A stretch of 63,460 nt of DNA, taken from Candidatus Aminicenantota bacterium. Lineage in GTDB: Bacteria; Acidobacteriota; Aminicenantia; JAMOAD01. The notes below the pieces were generated by a model. It was given only the letters and a program-made list of their open reading frames with translations. It was not told the origin of the DNA and ran no database searches. This document shows positions 18,801-28,055 of the stretch, piece by piece (position 1 is the stretch's first letter; each line of letters opens with the position of its first letter). The stretch lies in the NCBI GenBank assembly GCA_027067555.1, contig JAMOVU010000070.1, positions 1 to 63,460 of the forward strand, read 5' to 3'. The position numbers and the translations under genes are program-made.

Positions 18801-19142
18801 ATGAAGATTAAAGAGAGAGAAAAAGGGAATGTTGTAATCTTAGATGTTTCAGGAAAAATCGTACTTGGAGAGGACATCAACAGCTTAAAAGAAAAAATTG
18901 ATGAACTTTTAAAAGCAGGTAAAAAAAATATTCTTTTAAACCTTGCGGACGTTCCTTATGTTGATAGTACAGGTCTTGGTGAAATAATAAGAGCTTATGT
19001 AAGCACAACAAAAAATGGCGGCAAATTAAAACTTTTAAAAATTTCAGAAAAGATTAAAGATCTTTTAGTAATCTCAAAATTAATAACAACATTTGAAAAA
19101 AATATTTTTGAAGACGAAGAGGAAGCTGTAAATTCATTCTAA
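18801..19142 (+). CDS. STAS-domain anti-sigma factor antagonist
   Basis: A 113-residue single-domain STAS protein of the SpoIIAA/RsbV type. Such proteins bind an anti-sigma kinase when unphosphorylated and are switched off by phosphorylation. The conserved loop reads VPYVDSTGLGEI, placing the phosphorylatable Ser at residue 56 next to Asp55. Two SpoIIE-type phosphatases in the window (13464 and 42627) could reactivate it. No anti-sigma kinase or alternative sigma factor is seen nearby, so the circuit is only partly visible. It starts an operon with a membrane glycosyltransferase-like gene, asnB and tldD, an unusual setting that may hint at a non-sigma target. Confidence 0.93.
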   Translation: MKIKEREKGNVVILDVSGKIVLGEDINSLKEKIDELLKAGKKNILLNLADVPYVDSTGLGEIIRAYVSTTKNGGKLKLLKISEKIKDLLVISKLITTFEKNIFEDEEEAVNSF

Positions 19143-19148
19143 TCCAAC

Positions 19149-20909
19149 TTGGAAGATAAAAAAGGGTTTAACCTTCACTTAATTATTATCTTCCTTATTT
19201 CCCTACTTTTTTTTTCATATGCGTTTATAGTAGATATAAGAGTAAGGCAAAGGGGAGGTTTTTTCAGTGATGAAGCCTCTTATTTCTCAATAACCCAAAG
19301 TATTGCATATGATTTTGACTTAAAATACACAAAAAAAGATATTTACAGGATTAAGAGAGATTTTGGAACACCTCAGGGAATTTTTTTAAAAAAGGGAAAA
19401 GACGGAACTTTATATTTTTCAAAGTCTTTTATCTATCCTCTTTTTGTAGCACCTTTTTACAAAATTTTCAAAACAAATGGTTTTTTTATATTTCATGCAA
19501 TTCTCTTAAGCCTGATTCTATTCCTGGGTTTTAAGCTTGCAAAAAAATACTTTGAGAAAAATCTTGCTCTTATCTATACGCTTCTTTTTACTTTTGGAAG
19601 TATCGCCTGGATATACTTTTTTTGGATGACTGCTGATTTTTTTAACTTTGCAATTGTGTTTCTCTCTTATTTAATTTTCTTTATTTACAAAGATTCACCT
19701 AAAATAAGTCCTCTTCTTCTTTCTGCCTTCCTTCTCGGAATTGCCACTTTTTCCAAACCACCAAATATTGTTCTCACTCTTCCTCTTCTTTTTATTTTAG
19801 TTTTTAAAAAGAAGAATTTAAAAAAATTCTTATTATTTTCTCTTTCTTACATCCTCCCGGCAATTCTTTTATTCGGATTTTTATACCTGATGACAGGAGA
19901 CTGGAATTTCATGGGCGGGGAAAGAAAGTCCTTTTACTATAAATTCCCCTATGAACAAAAAGATTACACTTTTGAAAATCTCGGCATAAAAATGACAGCT
20001 TCCAATTATTGGGAAAGATATTATATAACTCCCAAAATTTTCTTCTTAAATCTCATATACTTTTTTATAGGAAGATATACAGGAGCTTTTATATATCTTT
20101 TCCCCGGAATATTCTTTATGCTTCTCTTTCTATGGAGGAAAGAGCGGAGTAATAATATAGAAGGAATTATTATATTAATCACATTTTTCATAGAAATTTT
20201 AATTTATACCGGACTTGCCCCGGACAATTATTTCGGTGGGGCAGGTTCCTTAGGCAACAGATATGCACTGAATTTTTACCCCATACTTTTCTTTTTATTT
20301 CCAAGAAACCTTGACTTAAAAAAGGCTTTTTCAGGTTTTGTCCTACCATTCCTGTTTTTGGCTCCTGCATTTTTTGATCCGATTTTCTATTCCGGCTACA
20401 CGGGAGAATTAAGCAAGATTGGAATTTTAAAAAACTTCCCCCCCGAAATCACACAAATTTTGTCAATTCCAACAAATATAAACCCTCATGCATATAGAAA
20501 AAGATTACAAAATTCTAACATTTTTATTCTCAATAACAACTTTAATGCAATAAAAGAGGATAGGGGAATATGGATTTATGAAGAGGGAAAAATTGAGTTT
20601 GTACTTGAAACTTTTAAAAAGTGTAAAATTTTAAAACTTGAACTTCTCAATATTCCTGCTAAAAAAGAACACATTATAAAAATCAAAATAGGAGGAATAA
20701 AAAGAAAGATAAAACTTAAACCATCAGAAAGAAAGGACATTTTTCTTTTCAACATAAAACCAACCTTAAGGATAAAAAAACGATTTTATTATTATGGATA
20801 TATTAAAACAGCACTCTCCACAATACCTTTTTACACAACAAAAGAAAATAGAGACAGAAGAAGGGTATCTCTTTACTTTAAACCAATATTTGAAAAATGT
20901 GTGGAATAG
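19149..20909 (+). CDS. Polytopic membrane protein, GT-C glycosyltransferase-like
   Basis: A 586-residue protein with about ten or more membrane helices over residues 10-430 and a soluble C-terminal region of about 150 residues. An acidic pair in the first outer loop (GGFFSDEASY) and the helix pattern fit GT-C transferases that use lipid-linked sugars. The LGNRYALNFYPILF segment recurs in uncharacterised bacterial membrane proteins of this kind. I cannot name donor or acceptor. The start is uncertain: a TTG 7 bases after the STAS stop with no clear ribosome site is the only plausible choice, as the first in-frame ATG is deep inside the membrane region. It overlaps asnB by 13 bases. Confidence 0.6.
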   Translation: MEDKKGFNLHLIIIFLISLLFFSYAFIVDIRVRQRGGFFSDEASYFSITQSIAYDFDLKYTKKDIYRIKRDFGTPQGIFLKKGKDGTLYFSKSFIYPLFVAPFYKIFKTNGFFIFHAILLSLILFLGFKLAKKYFEKNLALIYTLLFTFGSIAWIYFFWMTADFFNFAIVFLSYLIFFIYKDSPKISPLLLSAFLLGIATFSKPPNIVLTLPLLFILVFKKKNLKKFLLFSLSYILPAILLFGFLYLMTGDWNFMGGERKSFYYKFPYEQKDYTFENLGIKMTASNYWERYYITPKIFFLNLIYFFIGRYTGAFIYLFPGIFFMLLFLWRKERSNNIEGIIILITFFIEILIYTGLAPDNYFGGAGSLGNRYALNFYPILFFLFPRNLDLKKAFSGFVLPFLFLAPAFFDPIFYSGYTGELSKIGILKNFPPEITQILSIPTNINPHAYRKRLQNSNIFILNNNFNAIKEDRGIWIYEEGKIEFVLETFKKCKILKLELLNIPAKKEHIIKIKIGGIKRKIKLKPSERKDIFLFNIKPTLRIKKRFYYYGYIKTALSTIPFYTTKENRDRRRVSLYFKPIFEKCVE

Positions 20910-22807
20910 CCGGTTTTCTATATAGTAATCAGGAAGTAAAAGCTGAAGAAAAATTACTTCACGAAATGTTAAATCTCATAATTCACAGAGGCCCAGATGA
21001 AGAAGGTATGTTCGTAAAAGATAATGTAGCCATTGGAATGAGAAGATTAAATATAATTGACCTCAACACAGGAAGTCAACCGATTTTTTCAAAAGATAAA
21101 AAGAAAGTTATAGTTTATAATGGAGAATTCTACCCGTTTAAAAAATACAGAAAAGAACTTGAAAACAAATATGAATTTTATACTAAAACTGATACTGAGG
21201 TAATACTACATCTTTACGAAGAATACGGAGAAGAATTTGTAAAAAAACTGGCTGGAATGTATGCAATTTCAATCTGGGATGAAAAAGAAAAAAAATTATT
21301 ATTAGTAAGAGACAGGGTCGGAATAAAACCTCTTTACTACACCCTAACTTCAAAAGGAACACTCGTTTTCGGTTCAGAGCCAAAAACCATCTTACTCCAT
21401 CCCGAAGTAAAAAGAAAGGTTGATCCCTTAGGTTTGGAGCTTTTTCTCTCATTGGAGTATATCCCGGCTCCCCTTTCAATCTTTAAAAACATAAAAAAAT
21501 TACTTCCCGGTCATTATCTTGTTTACAAAAATGGAAAAATAGAGATAAAGGAATACTGGCATATAAAAAATGAAACCCTTTTAACATCAGAGAAAGAGTA
21601 CATTGACGGGATAGATTCCCTTCTGGAAAAATCCGTAGAGGAAAGATTGGTAAGCGATGTTCCACTTGGGGCTTTTCTATCAGGGGGAGTTGACTCATCC
21701 TCTGTTGTCGGAAAGATGAGACAAATAGGGGTTGATCCTCTTTTGACATTCTCAATAGGATTTGAAGAAAAATCCTATAATGAGCTTCCCTTTTCAAAAC
21801 AGGTGGCAGAACTTTTCAAAACAGATCACTACATAGAAAAGGTCTCGCCCGATACAATCTCTCTTATAAAAAAGCTAATCTTTCATCTTGATGATCCCAT
21901 AGGAGACTTTTCAATTTTTCCAACCTTTCTTGTATCACAAATTGCAAAAAAGAGAGTAACAGTCTCACTATCCGGAGACGGAGGGGATGAACTTTTTGCA
22001 GGCTATGAACACTATATTGCACAAAAGCTATCAAATTATGTTAGCAAAGTTCCTCTTTCAAAACAATCATTAAACCTTTTTGCTTCCCTTTTCCCACCGT
22101 CCAAAAAGAAAAAAGGATTTGTCAACAGAATAAAAAGATACAGCAGAGGGCTAAATATGGAAAGCTCTTTAAGGCACTTTCGCTGGATGCTGTTCCTCTC
22201 CCTTGAAGAAAAACGAGAGCTCTTTTCAGAATCCTTAATTAAAGAGATAGATCTCAGCAAAGAAATCAACGAAAGGGAACCACTTAAAACAATTTTCGAA
22301 AAAGCAAAGGAGTTTGATTCAATAAACGGAGAACTTTACATTGATTTTAAAACATATCTTGTGGATAATATATTGGTAAAAGTTGACAGGATGAGCATGG
22401 CAACATCTCTTGAAGCAAGGGTTCCTATTCTTGACCACAATCTTGTTGAATTTGCCTTTAAAATTCCCGGAAAATACAAGCTCAAAGGATTTACAACAAA
22501 ATACATTTTTAAGAAAAATGCCGAAAGAATGCTTCCTAAAAATATAGTCCACAGAGAAAAACAGGGGTTTTCAATTCCAATAAAAAACTGGCTTAGAAAA
22601 GAATTAAAATCCCTTTTACTCAACACATTATCAGAAGATCGCATAGAAAAAGCTGGATTTTTTAAATACAGAGCAATAAAAAAATACATTGAAGAACACA
22701 TAGAAGGTAAAGAAAATCACAGCCATGTTTTATGGTCTCTTCTCCTATTTCATCTGTGGTACAATTATTTTATCTTAGAGGAAAAATGGACAGAAGAGAA
22801 TTTTTAA
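20897..22807 (+). CDS. asnB: Asparagine synthase, glutamine-hydrolysing
   Basis: Makes amide products by hydrolysing glutamine in an N-terminal domain and activating a carboxylate with ATP. Cys2 of MCGIAGFL is the glutaminase nucleophile. RGPDEEG and the YNGEFYPF region complete that domain. The synthetase domain has the PP-loop SGGVDSS from residue 262 and SGDGGDELFAGYEHY. The 636-residue length is that of the long AsnB class, which includes proteins from envelope polysaccharide clusters. Overlap with a membrane glycosyltransferase-like gene may point that way rather than to free asparagine synthesis, but this is not proven. The ATG sits inside the previous gene's last codons. Confidence 0.92.
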   Translation: MCGIAGFLYSNQEVKAEEKLLHEMLNLIIHRGPDEEGMFVKDNVAIGMRRLNIIDLNTGSQPIFSKDKKKVIVYNGEFYPFKKYRKELENKYEFYTKTDTEVILHLYEEYGEEFVKKLAGMYAISIWDEKEKKLLLVRDRVGIKPLYYTLTSKGTLVFGSEPKTILLHPEVKRKVDPLGLELFLSLEYIPAPLSIFKNIKKLLPGHYLVYKNGKIEIKEYWHIKNETLLTSEKEYIDGIDSLLEKSVEERLVSDVPLGAFLSGGVDSSSVVGKMRQIGVDPLLTFSIGFEEKSYNELPFSKQVAELFKTDHYIEKVSPDTISLIKKLIFHLDDPIGDFSIFPTFLVSQIAKKRVTVSLSGDGGDELFAGYEHYIAQKLSNYVSKVPLSKQSLNLFASLFPPSKKKKGFVNRIKRYSRGLNMESSLRHFRWMLFLSLEEKRELFSESLIKEIDLSKEINEREPLKTIFEKAKEFDSINGELYIDFKTYLVDNILVKVDRMSMATSLEARVPILDHNLVEFAFKIPGKYKLKGFTTKYIFKKNAERMLPKNIVHREKQGFSIPIKNWLRKELKSLLLNTLSEDRIEKAGFFKYRAIKKYIEEHIEGKENHSHVLWSLLLFHLWYNYFILEEKWTEENF

Positions 22808-24282
22808 GATTCTTATCCATTTTACCCTTTCTTTCGTCAATTAAAAACAATCTTTTAAGGAGGATCAATTTGAAAGAAGAGTATCTGAAAATTTTTGAAA
22901 TAAGTGAAAATAATATAAAAAAAATCCTCCAAACCGCTTTGAAAAATGGTGGGAATTTTTCCGAGCTTTATCTTGAATACTCTTTGTCATCTTACCTTAA
23001 ACTTGAAGAGGGGCAATTGAAAGAGCCTTCTATTTCCATAAAAAAAGGAGCAGGAGTAAGGGTTATAGAGGGAGAAAAAGTCGGGTACTCCTACACAGAA
23101 TCCTTAGAAAAAAATGATCTTGAAAAAATAGCATTAATCTCCTCTTCTATTGCAAAAAACAGGGTTTCACTACAAAGATTCCACTTTAAAGAAAAACCAT
23201 TCAAAAGATATTATCCGGAAGATGTAATTTCAGGAATTTCTCCTGAGGAAAAGATAAGTTTGCTTGAAAGAGGTTATAATAAAGTATTTGGTAGAAAACA
23301 TGTCAAAAGAGTGTCCATCACTTATTCTGATTCAGTAAAATTAAAAATAATTGCAAATTCCCAAGGCCTTTTTATTTCAGATTATCAGCCCCTTATACGA
23401 TACAATGTTGAAATCATAGCGGAAAAAGGAGGAGAAAGAACAAGAGGGTATGAAGGAGGGGGAGGAAGAAGAGGACTTGATTATTTTAAGGAGGTCAAAC
23501 CTGAGCAAATTGCAGAAGAAGCTTTAAGACAGGCTCTCTTACAGCTTGATGCATATGAAAGTCCGGCAGGAGAGTTTGAAGTTGTGCTTGCTTCAGGGGA
23601 TTCCGGAGTGCTTCTCCATGAATCAATAGGACACCCTCTTGAAGGAGACTTTAATAGAAAAAAGACATCCGCCTTTACAAACAGAGTGGGAGAAAGGGTG
23701 GCCTGCCCGGAATGCACTATAATAGACTCCGGTATAATACCCAATTCAAGAGGAAGTATTAATATTGATGATGAAGGAAACTTATCAAAAGAAAATATTT
23801 TAATAGAAAATGGAATTTTAAAGGGTTACATACATGATAGAATAAGCAGTGATTTTTTCAAAGTTTCCCCGACCGGAAACGGGAGAAGGGACTCTTACAA
23901 ATACCCTCCTATTCCGAGAATGACAAATACTTATATGGCAAATGGCAAATATTCTCCTGAAGAAATCATAAAAAGCGTGAAAAAAGGAGTGTATGTTAAA
24001 AGCTATAGCGGAGGAGAGGTTGACATAAGCTCCGGAGATTTTGTTTTCAAAGCTACTGAAGCTTACCTGATTGAAAATGGGAAAATAACAAAACCGCTCA
24101 AAGATGTAACGCTAATAGGAAATGGCCCTGATATTCTTACAAAAATAGTAATGGTGGGAAATGATTTAAAATTAAGCGATGGGAAATGGACATGCGGGAA
24201 AGACGGACAATCGGTACCCGTGGGAGTCGGTCTTCCTACAATCAAGATAAAAAAGCTTACAGTCGGAGGCACTTCCATTTAG
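22786..24282 (+). CDS. tldD: TldD-family zinc metalloprotease with possible Tat signal
   Basis: TldD, usually paired with TldE/PmbA, trims unfolded peptides and modified peptide precursors. The core is clear: GGNFSELYLEYS, GVRVIEGEKVGYSYT, and the zinc motif HESIGH with His278, Glu279 and His283. The C-terminal barrel has SPTGNGRRDSY and YSGGEVDISSGDF. Unusually it opens MDRREFLRFL, close to the twin-arginine export motif RRxFL, followed by only a short apolar stretch. I chose this ATG because AGAGGA lies 3 bases upstream; an earlier ATG at 22732 would overlap asnB by 76 bases. The overlap with asnB is now 22 bases. No tldE is nearby. Export is unproven. Confidence 0.9.
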   Translation: MDRREFLRFLSILPFLSSIKNNLLRRINLKEEYLKIFEISENNIKKILQTALKNGGNFSELYLEYSLSSYLKLEEGQLKEPSISIKKGAGVRVIEGEKVGYSYTESLEKNDLEKIALISSSIAKNRVSLQRFHFKEKPFKRYYPEDVISGISPEEKISLLERGYNKVFGRKHVKRVSITYSDSVKLKIIANSQGLFISDYQPLIRYNVEIIAEKGGERTRGYEGGGGRRGLDYFKEVKPEQIAEEALRQALLQLDAYESPAGEFEVVLASGDSGVLLHESIGHPLEGDFNRKKTSAFTNRVGERVACPECTIIDSGIIPNSRGSINIDDEGNLSKENILIENGILKGYIHDRISSDFFKVSPTGNGRRDSYKYPPIPRMTNTYMANGKYSPEEIIKSVKKGVYVKSYSGGEVDISSGDFVFKATEAYLIENGKITKPLKDVTLIGNGPDILTKIVMVGNDLKLSDGKWTCGKDGQSVPVGVGLPTIKIKKLTVGGTSI

Positions 24283-24301
24283 ACAAAAAACTATTTTAAA
24301 C

Positions 24302-24330
24302 TTGTATTCTTTACTTTTTTTTATTATTAT
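24302..24330 (+). promoter_or_regulatory. Promoter of the HerA-like ATPase gene
   Basis: TTGTAT (24302-24307), 17 bases and TATTAT (24325-24330). A leader of about 20 bases contains AAAGGAG before the ATG. Confidence 0.5.
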
Positions 24331-24356
24331 TTAAAATTAAAAAAAGGAGAAAAAAA

Positions 24357-26711
24357 ATGGGAGACAGCACCTTTTACTTGGGTAAAAAATTTTCTCTCTC
24401 TACGAAAAAAATAGAGGAGAAAAAATTTCTTTATGAAACCGAAGATCTGACCACCCATGCAGTGGTTTTCGGAATGACAGGAAGCGGTAAAACAGGCCTG
24501 TGCATAACAATGCTTGAAGAGGCAATTGAAGAAGAAATTCCAATAATAGTAATTGACCCAAAAGGAGATGTAAGCAATCTTGCACTTATGTTCCCTGAAA
24601 TGAAAAGTGAAGATTTCAAAAAGTGGGTTTCCCCTGTTGAAGCTCGAAAAGAGGGAATGACAATAGACGAATATGCAGAAAAAATAGCAAATATGTGGAA
24701 AAATGGCCTTTCCGATTGGGGGATAGAAAAAGAAAAAATAGTTGAAATTAAAAATAAAGCAAATATAAGAATTTTTACTCCGGGCTCTTCCGCAGGACTT
24801 CCGATAAGTATATTGGAAGGATTTAAAAAGCCTGAGGAAAGCTTTGAAGATGATGAGGAAGCTTTGGTGGAAAAGATAAGAAATTCTGTTTCAGCCCTTC
24901 TTTCACTTTTGGATATTGAAAGTGACCCCTTGAAGAGCAAACCTCACATTCTTATCTCCAATATAATAGAATTTTACTGGAGAAAAGGGCAGAGTATATC
25001 AATAGAAGAGCTCATTTTAAACATTCAGAAACCTCCCATAAAAAAATTGGGCGTCTTTGACATTAATCAAATAATAGATGAAAGGGAAAGAGTTGAACTT
25101 GCTTTTAAAATCAATAATATAGTAGCATCCCCCTCCTTCAGATTCTGGACATCCGGAATGCCTCTGTCAGCGGAAAACCTTTACTCCAAGAAGGGAAGCA
25201 AGGTACCTGTAAACATATTTTACATTGCCCATCTTTCTGAAAATGAAAGAATGTTTTTTGTAAGTCTTTTGTTAAACGAAATTCTATTCTGGATAAGAAA
25301 ACAAAAGGGCACATCAGATTTAAAATATATATTTTATATGGATGAAATATTCGGTTATCTTCCACCCTATCCTTTAAATCCCCCCTCAAAGACACCCCTT
25401 CTTTTACTATTAAAACAGGCAAGAGCCTTCGGATTGGGAGTGGTTTTGGTTACTCAAAACCCAAAAGACATAGATTACAAAGGTTTGACAAATGCAGGAA
25501 GCTGGTTCATCGGAAGACTTCAGGCAGAAGGTGATAAAGAGAGGGTTGCCGAAGGATTGGAAGGACTTTCTGGAAAAGACGGAGAGGTAGTTGATGGTAA
25601 AGAGGCAAAAGAATATATGTCTTCCTTAAAGAAAAGGGTTTTTATGATAAAGAATGTCCACAAACCGGGAATAGAATTTTTCCATACCCGCTGGGCAATA
25701 TCTTACCTTACAGGTCCACTTACCCGGGAACAGATTAAGGAATTAAAAGGAGAAAATCCACCGGTAGAAATATCATCTGCTACTCAAAAGGAGCTCAGTC
25801 AAGAAACCACCACAAAAAAAACAAGAGATGATCTTCTCCCCTACCTTCCAACAACAGAGATTCAAATCAAAAATTTATTTGAATCCGACCCGAACTCAAA
25901 AGATAAATACTATGCACCCTATTTTTACATAGAAAGTGAGATTATTTATGATGAAAGTAAATATTCTTTGAATATAAGAGAAGAATATACTGTTGAACTT
26001 CCGGCTTTTGACGGAGAAGATGAAATAAAACTTATAAAAGAAAAGAGAGAATACTCATCCGAACCGGACGAAGATGTATTGGGATACAAACCTTTTTCCA
26101 ACAGAATTAATTATTCCACTATTACAAAAATTAAAAAACAGGTGAAAAATTACATTTTTTCCACTCAAAGTTTAAACCTCTTTGTCAACAAAGAGCTGAA
26201 CTTAATTTCAAAGGTAGGGGAAAGTGAGGATGATTTCAAATTCAGATGCAGAGAGATCGTTGAAAAGAAAATTGATAAGGAAGTTGAGAAGATAAAAGAC
26301 ACCTATGAAAGAAAAATAGAAAGGATAAAAGACAGAATAGAAAGAGAAAGAGTTAAGCTTGAAAAACTAAAAGGTGAATACAATAGCAAAAAGGTGGAAG
26401 AATATATCTCCATAGGAGAAACAGTATTAGGCCTACTTCTCGGAAGCAAGTCAAGAAGGGTCCTTTCAACCGCCGCAAGAAAAAGAAGAATGACTTCAAC
26501 AACAAAGGGAAGGATAAAAGAGGGAGAGATGAAAATCTCTCAGTATGAAGAAGAGCTGGAATCCTTCAAGGAAGAGTTGGAAGATAAAATTGCGGATCTT
26601 GAAGACAGATACTATGAGATGGCAGATAATATAGAAAACTTTGAAGTGAGACTTGAAAAGGATGACATAATCATTTCGGAAGTTTCAATCCTCTGGAAAC
26701 TCAAATCTTAA
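24357..26711 (+). CDS. HerA/FtsK-like ATPase with C-terminal coiled coil
   Basis: A 784-residue P-loop ATPase of the HerA/VirB4-like superfamily, whose members pump DNA or proteins as hexamers. Walker A is GMTGSGKTG from residue 39, with IVIDPKGDVSNLA following. A candidate Walker B is IFYMDEIF near residue 328, and the sensor region is VLVTQNPKDIDYKG. After residue about 450 comes a separate domain, then a long charged coiled coil (about 640-780) broken by a Gly-rich patch (VLGLLLGSKSRR). HerA normally works with the nuclease NurA; none is seen here. The gene is alone, with its own promoter and AAAGGAG site. DNA translocation is inferred. No membrane anchor is visible. Confidence 0.8.
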   Translation: MGDSTFYLGKKFSLSTKKIEEKKFLYETEDLTTHAVVFGMTGSGKTGLCITMLEEAIEEEIPIIVIDPKGDVSNLALMFPEMKSEDFKKWVSPVEARKEGMTIDEYAEKIANMWKNGLSDWGIEKEKIVEIKNKANIRIFTPGSSAGLPISILEGFKKPEESFEDDEEALVEKIRNSVSALLSLLDIESDPLKSKPHILISNIIEFYWRKGQSISIEELILNIQKPPIKKLGVFDINQIIDERERVELAFKINNIVASPSFRFWTSGMPLSAENLYSKKGSKVPVNIFYIAHLSENERMFFVSLLLNEILFWIRKQKGTSDLKYIFYMDEIFGYLPPYPLNPPSKTPLLLLLKQARAFGLGVVLVTQNPKDIDYKGLTNAGSWFIGRLQAEGDKERVAEGLEGLSGKDGEVVDGKEAKEYMSSLKKRVFMIKNVHKPGIEFFHTRWAISYLTGPLTREQIKELKGENPPVEISSATQKELSQETTTKKTRDDLLPYLPTTEIQIKNLFESDPNSKDKYYAPYFYIESEIIYDESKYSLNIREEYTVELPAFDGEDEIKLIKEKREYSSEPDEDVLGYKPFSNRINYSTITKIKKQVKNYIFSTQSLNLFVNKELNLISKVGESEDDFKFRCREIVEKKIDKEVEKIKDTYERKIERIKDRIERERVKLEKLKGEYNSKKVEEYISIGETVLGLLLGSKSRRVLSTAARKRRMTSTTKGRIKEGEMKISQYEEELESFKEELEDKIADLEDRYYEMADNIENFEVRLEKDDIIISEVSILWKLKS

Positions 26712-26754
26712 TCATTTTCAGTAATATTTATTATCTTAAGAAAGAGTGATAAAA

Positions 26755-26760
26755 TATAAT
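26755..26760 (+). promoter_or_regulatory. Probable -10 box for the purD operon
   Basis: A perfect TATAAT, 20 bases ahead of the purD ATG. No good -35 hexamer is at the right distance (the best is TTATCT), so the promoter may be weak or need an activator. Confidence 0.4.
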
Positions 26761-26780
26761 ATTAATTAAAGGAGAAAGAG

Positions 26781-28055
26781 ATGAAAGTTTTGGTAATCGG
26801 AGGAGGAGGAAGAGAGCATAGTCTGGCATGGAAATTATCTCAAAGTCCTCAGATAAAAGATCTCTATGTAATTCCCGGAAACGGGGGAACTGCTGAAATA
26901 GCAGAAAATGTGGATATATCTTTAAATGAAATTGTAAAATTAGCAGATTTTGCAAAGGAAAAAAAGATAGATTATACAGTTGTCGGACCTGAAGCTCCGC
27001 TGGTAAGCGGAATCGTGGATGAATTTGAAAAGAGAGGGCTTAATATCTTCGGGCCTTCCCAAAATGCTTCCATAATAGAGGGAAGCAAAGTATATGCAAA
27101 AAGATTTATGAAAAAGTATGAAATCCCCACGGCAGAATTCAAAGTGGCGAATACTCCCGAAGAGGCAAAAGAGCTTATCAAAAAAGAGGTGTTTAAATTC
27201 CCATATGTTATCAAAGCGGATGGTTTGGCAGCAGGAAAGGGAAGTATAATAGTAAAAAATAAAAAAGAAGCTGAAACTGCCATAGAAGATTTAATGATAA
27301 AAAAGAAATTTGGCTCAGCAGGAGATAAAGTTGTTTTTGAAGAATTTCTGGAAGGCAAAGAGACCTCGTACATGGTTTTTTCAGATGGTAAAAGAGCTTT
27401 TCCAATTGTAACCTCAAAAGACTACAAAAGACTTGAAAATGAAGATAAAGGACCAAACACAGGAGGAATGGGAGCAATTTCCCCATCCCCTTACATTGAT
27501 TATGATTTAATAAAGGATATCCATAGAAAAATAGTTATGCCTACAATTTATGGAATGGCTCAGGAATCAAGAATGTTCAAGGGAGTCCTTTATCCCGGTC
27601 TTATGCTTACAAAGGAGGGACCCAAGGTTCTTGAATACAATTGCCGTTTCGGAGATCCTGAAACACAGGCAATAATGTTAAGACTGAAAACAGATCTTCT
27701 GGAAATCATTGATGGAATACAACACAATACTTTAAAGGATATGACCATCGATTGGTCAATGGAACCTTCTGCATGTGTTGTTCTGGTTTCTGGAGGCTAT
27801 CCGGGTAAATACGAAAAAGGAAAAGAAATCTTTGGCCTTAAGAGGGCAAAAATGATTGAAGGAGTGCAAATATTTCACGCTGGAACAAAAAAAGTTAATG
27901 GGAAAGTTTATACGAATGGAGGAAGAGTTTTAAATATTTGTGCCACGGCACCTTCACTTGATAAAGTAATGGAGAAAATATATTCAGCTATATCCTTCAT
28001 TTCATTTGAAGGAATGTTTTTCAGAACAGATATAGGAATGGAGAAGAAAGAATGA
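26781..28055 (+). CDS. purD: Phosphoribosylamine-glycine ligase (GAR synthetase)
   Basis: Second step of purine synthesis: joins glycine to phosphoribosylamine using ATP. The N-terminus KVLVIGGGGREHSLAWKL is diagnostic. The ATP-grasp core shows FPYVIKADGLAAGKGS, DKVVFEEFLEGKE and GPNTGGMGAISP. The metal site is in YNCRFGDPETQ. The 424-residue length is standard. AAAGGAG sits at good distance from the ATG. The gene leads an operon in which purE overlaps by 4 bases and the tRNA-modifying mtaB follows. purB, purH and other purine genes lie elsewhere, so the pathway is split. Confidence 0.98.
   Translation: MKVLVIGGGGREHSLAWKLSQSPQIKDLYVIPGNGGTAEIAENVDISLNEIVKLADFAKEKKIDYTVVGPEAPLVSGIVDEFEKRGLNIFGPSQNASIIEGSKVYAKRFMKKYEIPTAEFKVANTPEEAKELIKKEVFKFPYVIKADGLAAGKGSIIVKNKKEAETAIEDLMIKKKFGSAGDKVVFEEFLEGKETSYMVFSDGKRAFPIVTSKDYKRLENEDKGPNTGGMGAISPSPYIDYDLIKDIHRKIVMPTIYGMAQESRMFKGVLYPGLMLTKEGPKVLEYNCRFGDPETQAIMLRLKTDLLEIIDGIQHNTLKDMTIDWSMEPSACVVLVSGGYPGKYEKGKEIFGLKRAKMIEGVQIFHAGTKKVNGKVYTNGGRVLNICATAPSLDKVMEKIYSAISFISFEGMFFRTDIGMEKKE

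Noticed and set aside
22732-22785. Longer tldD start overlapping asnB by 76 bases
   Set aside because: The later ATG has AGAGGA 3 bases upstream and gives a sensible N-terminus.
24431-24940. 169-codon minus-strand open frame antisense to the HerA-like gene
   Set aside because: It overlaps the Walker A region of a well supported gene and resembles other shadow frames in composition.
26712-26780. Purine riboswitch upstream of purD
   Set aside because: The gap is only about 70 bases and the leader after the -10 box is too short for an aptamer.
26972-27373. 133-codon minus-strand open frame antisense to purD
   Set aside because: purD motifs cover this stretch on the plus strand.
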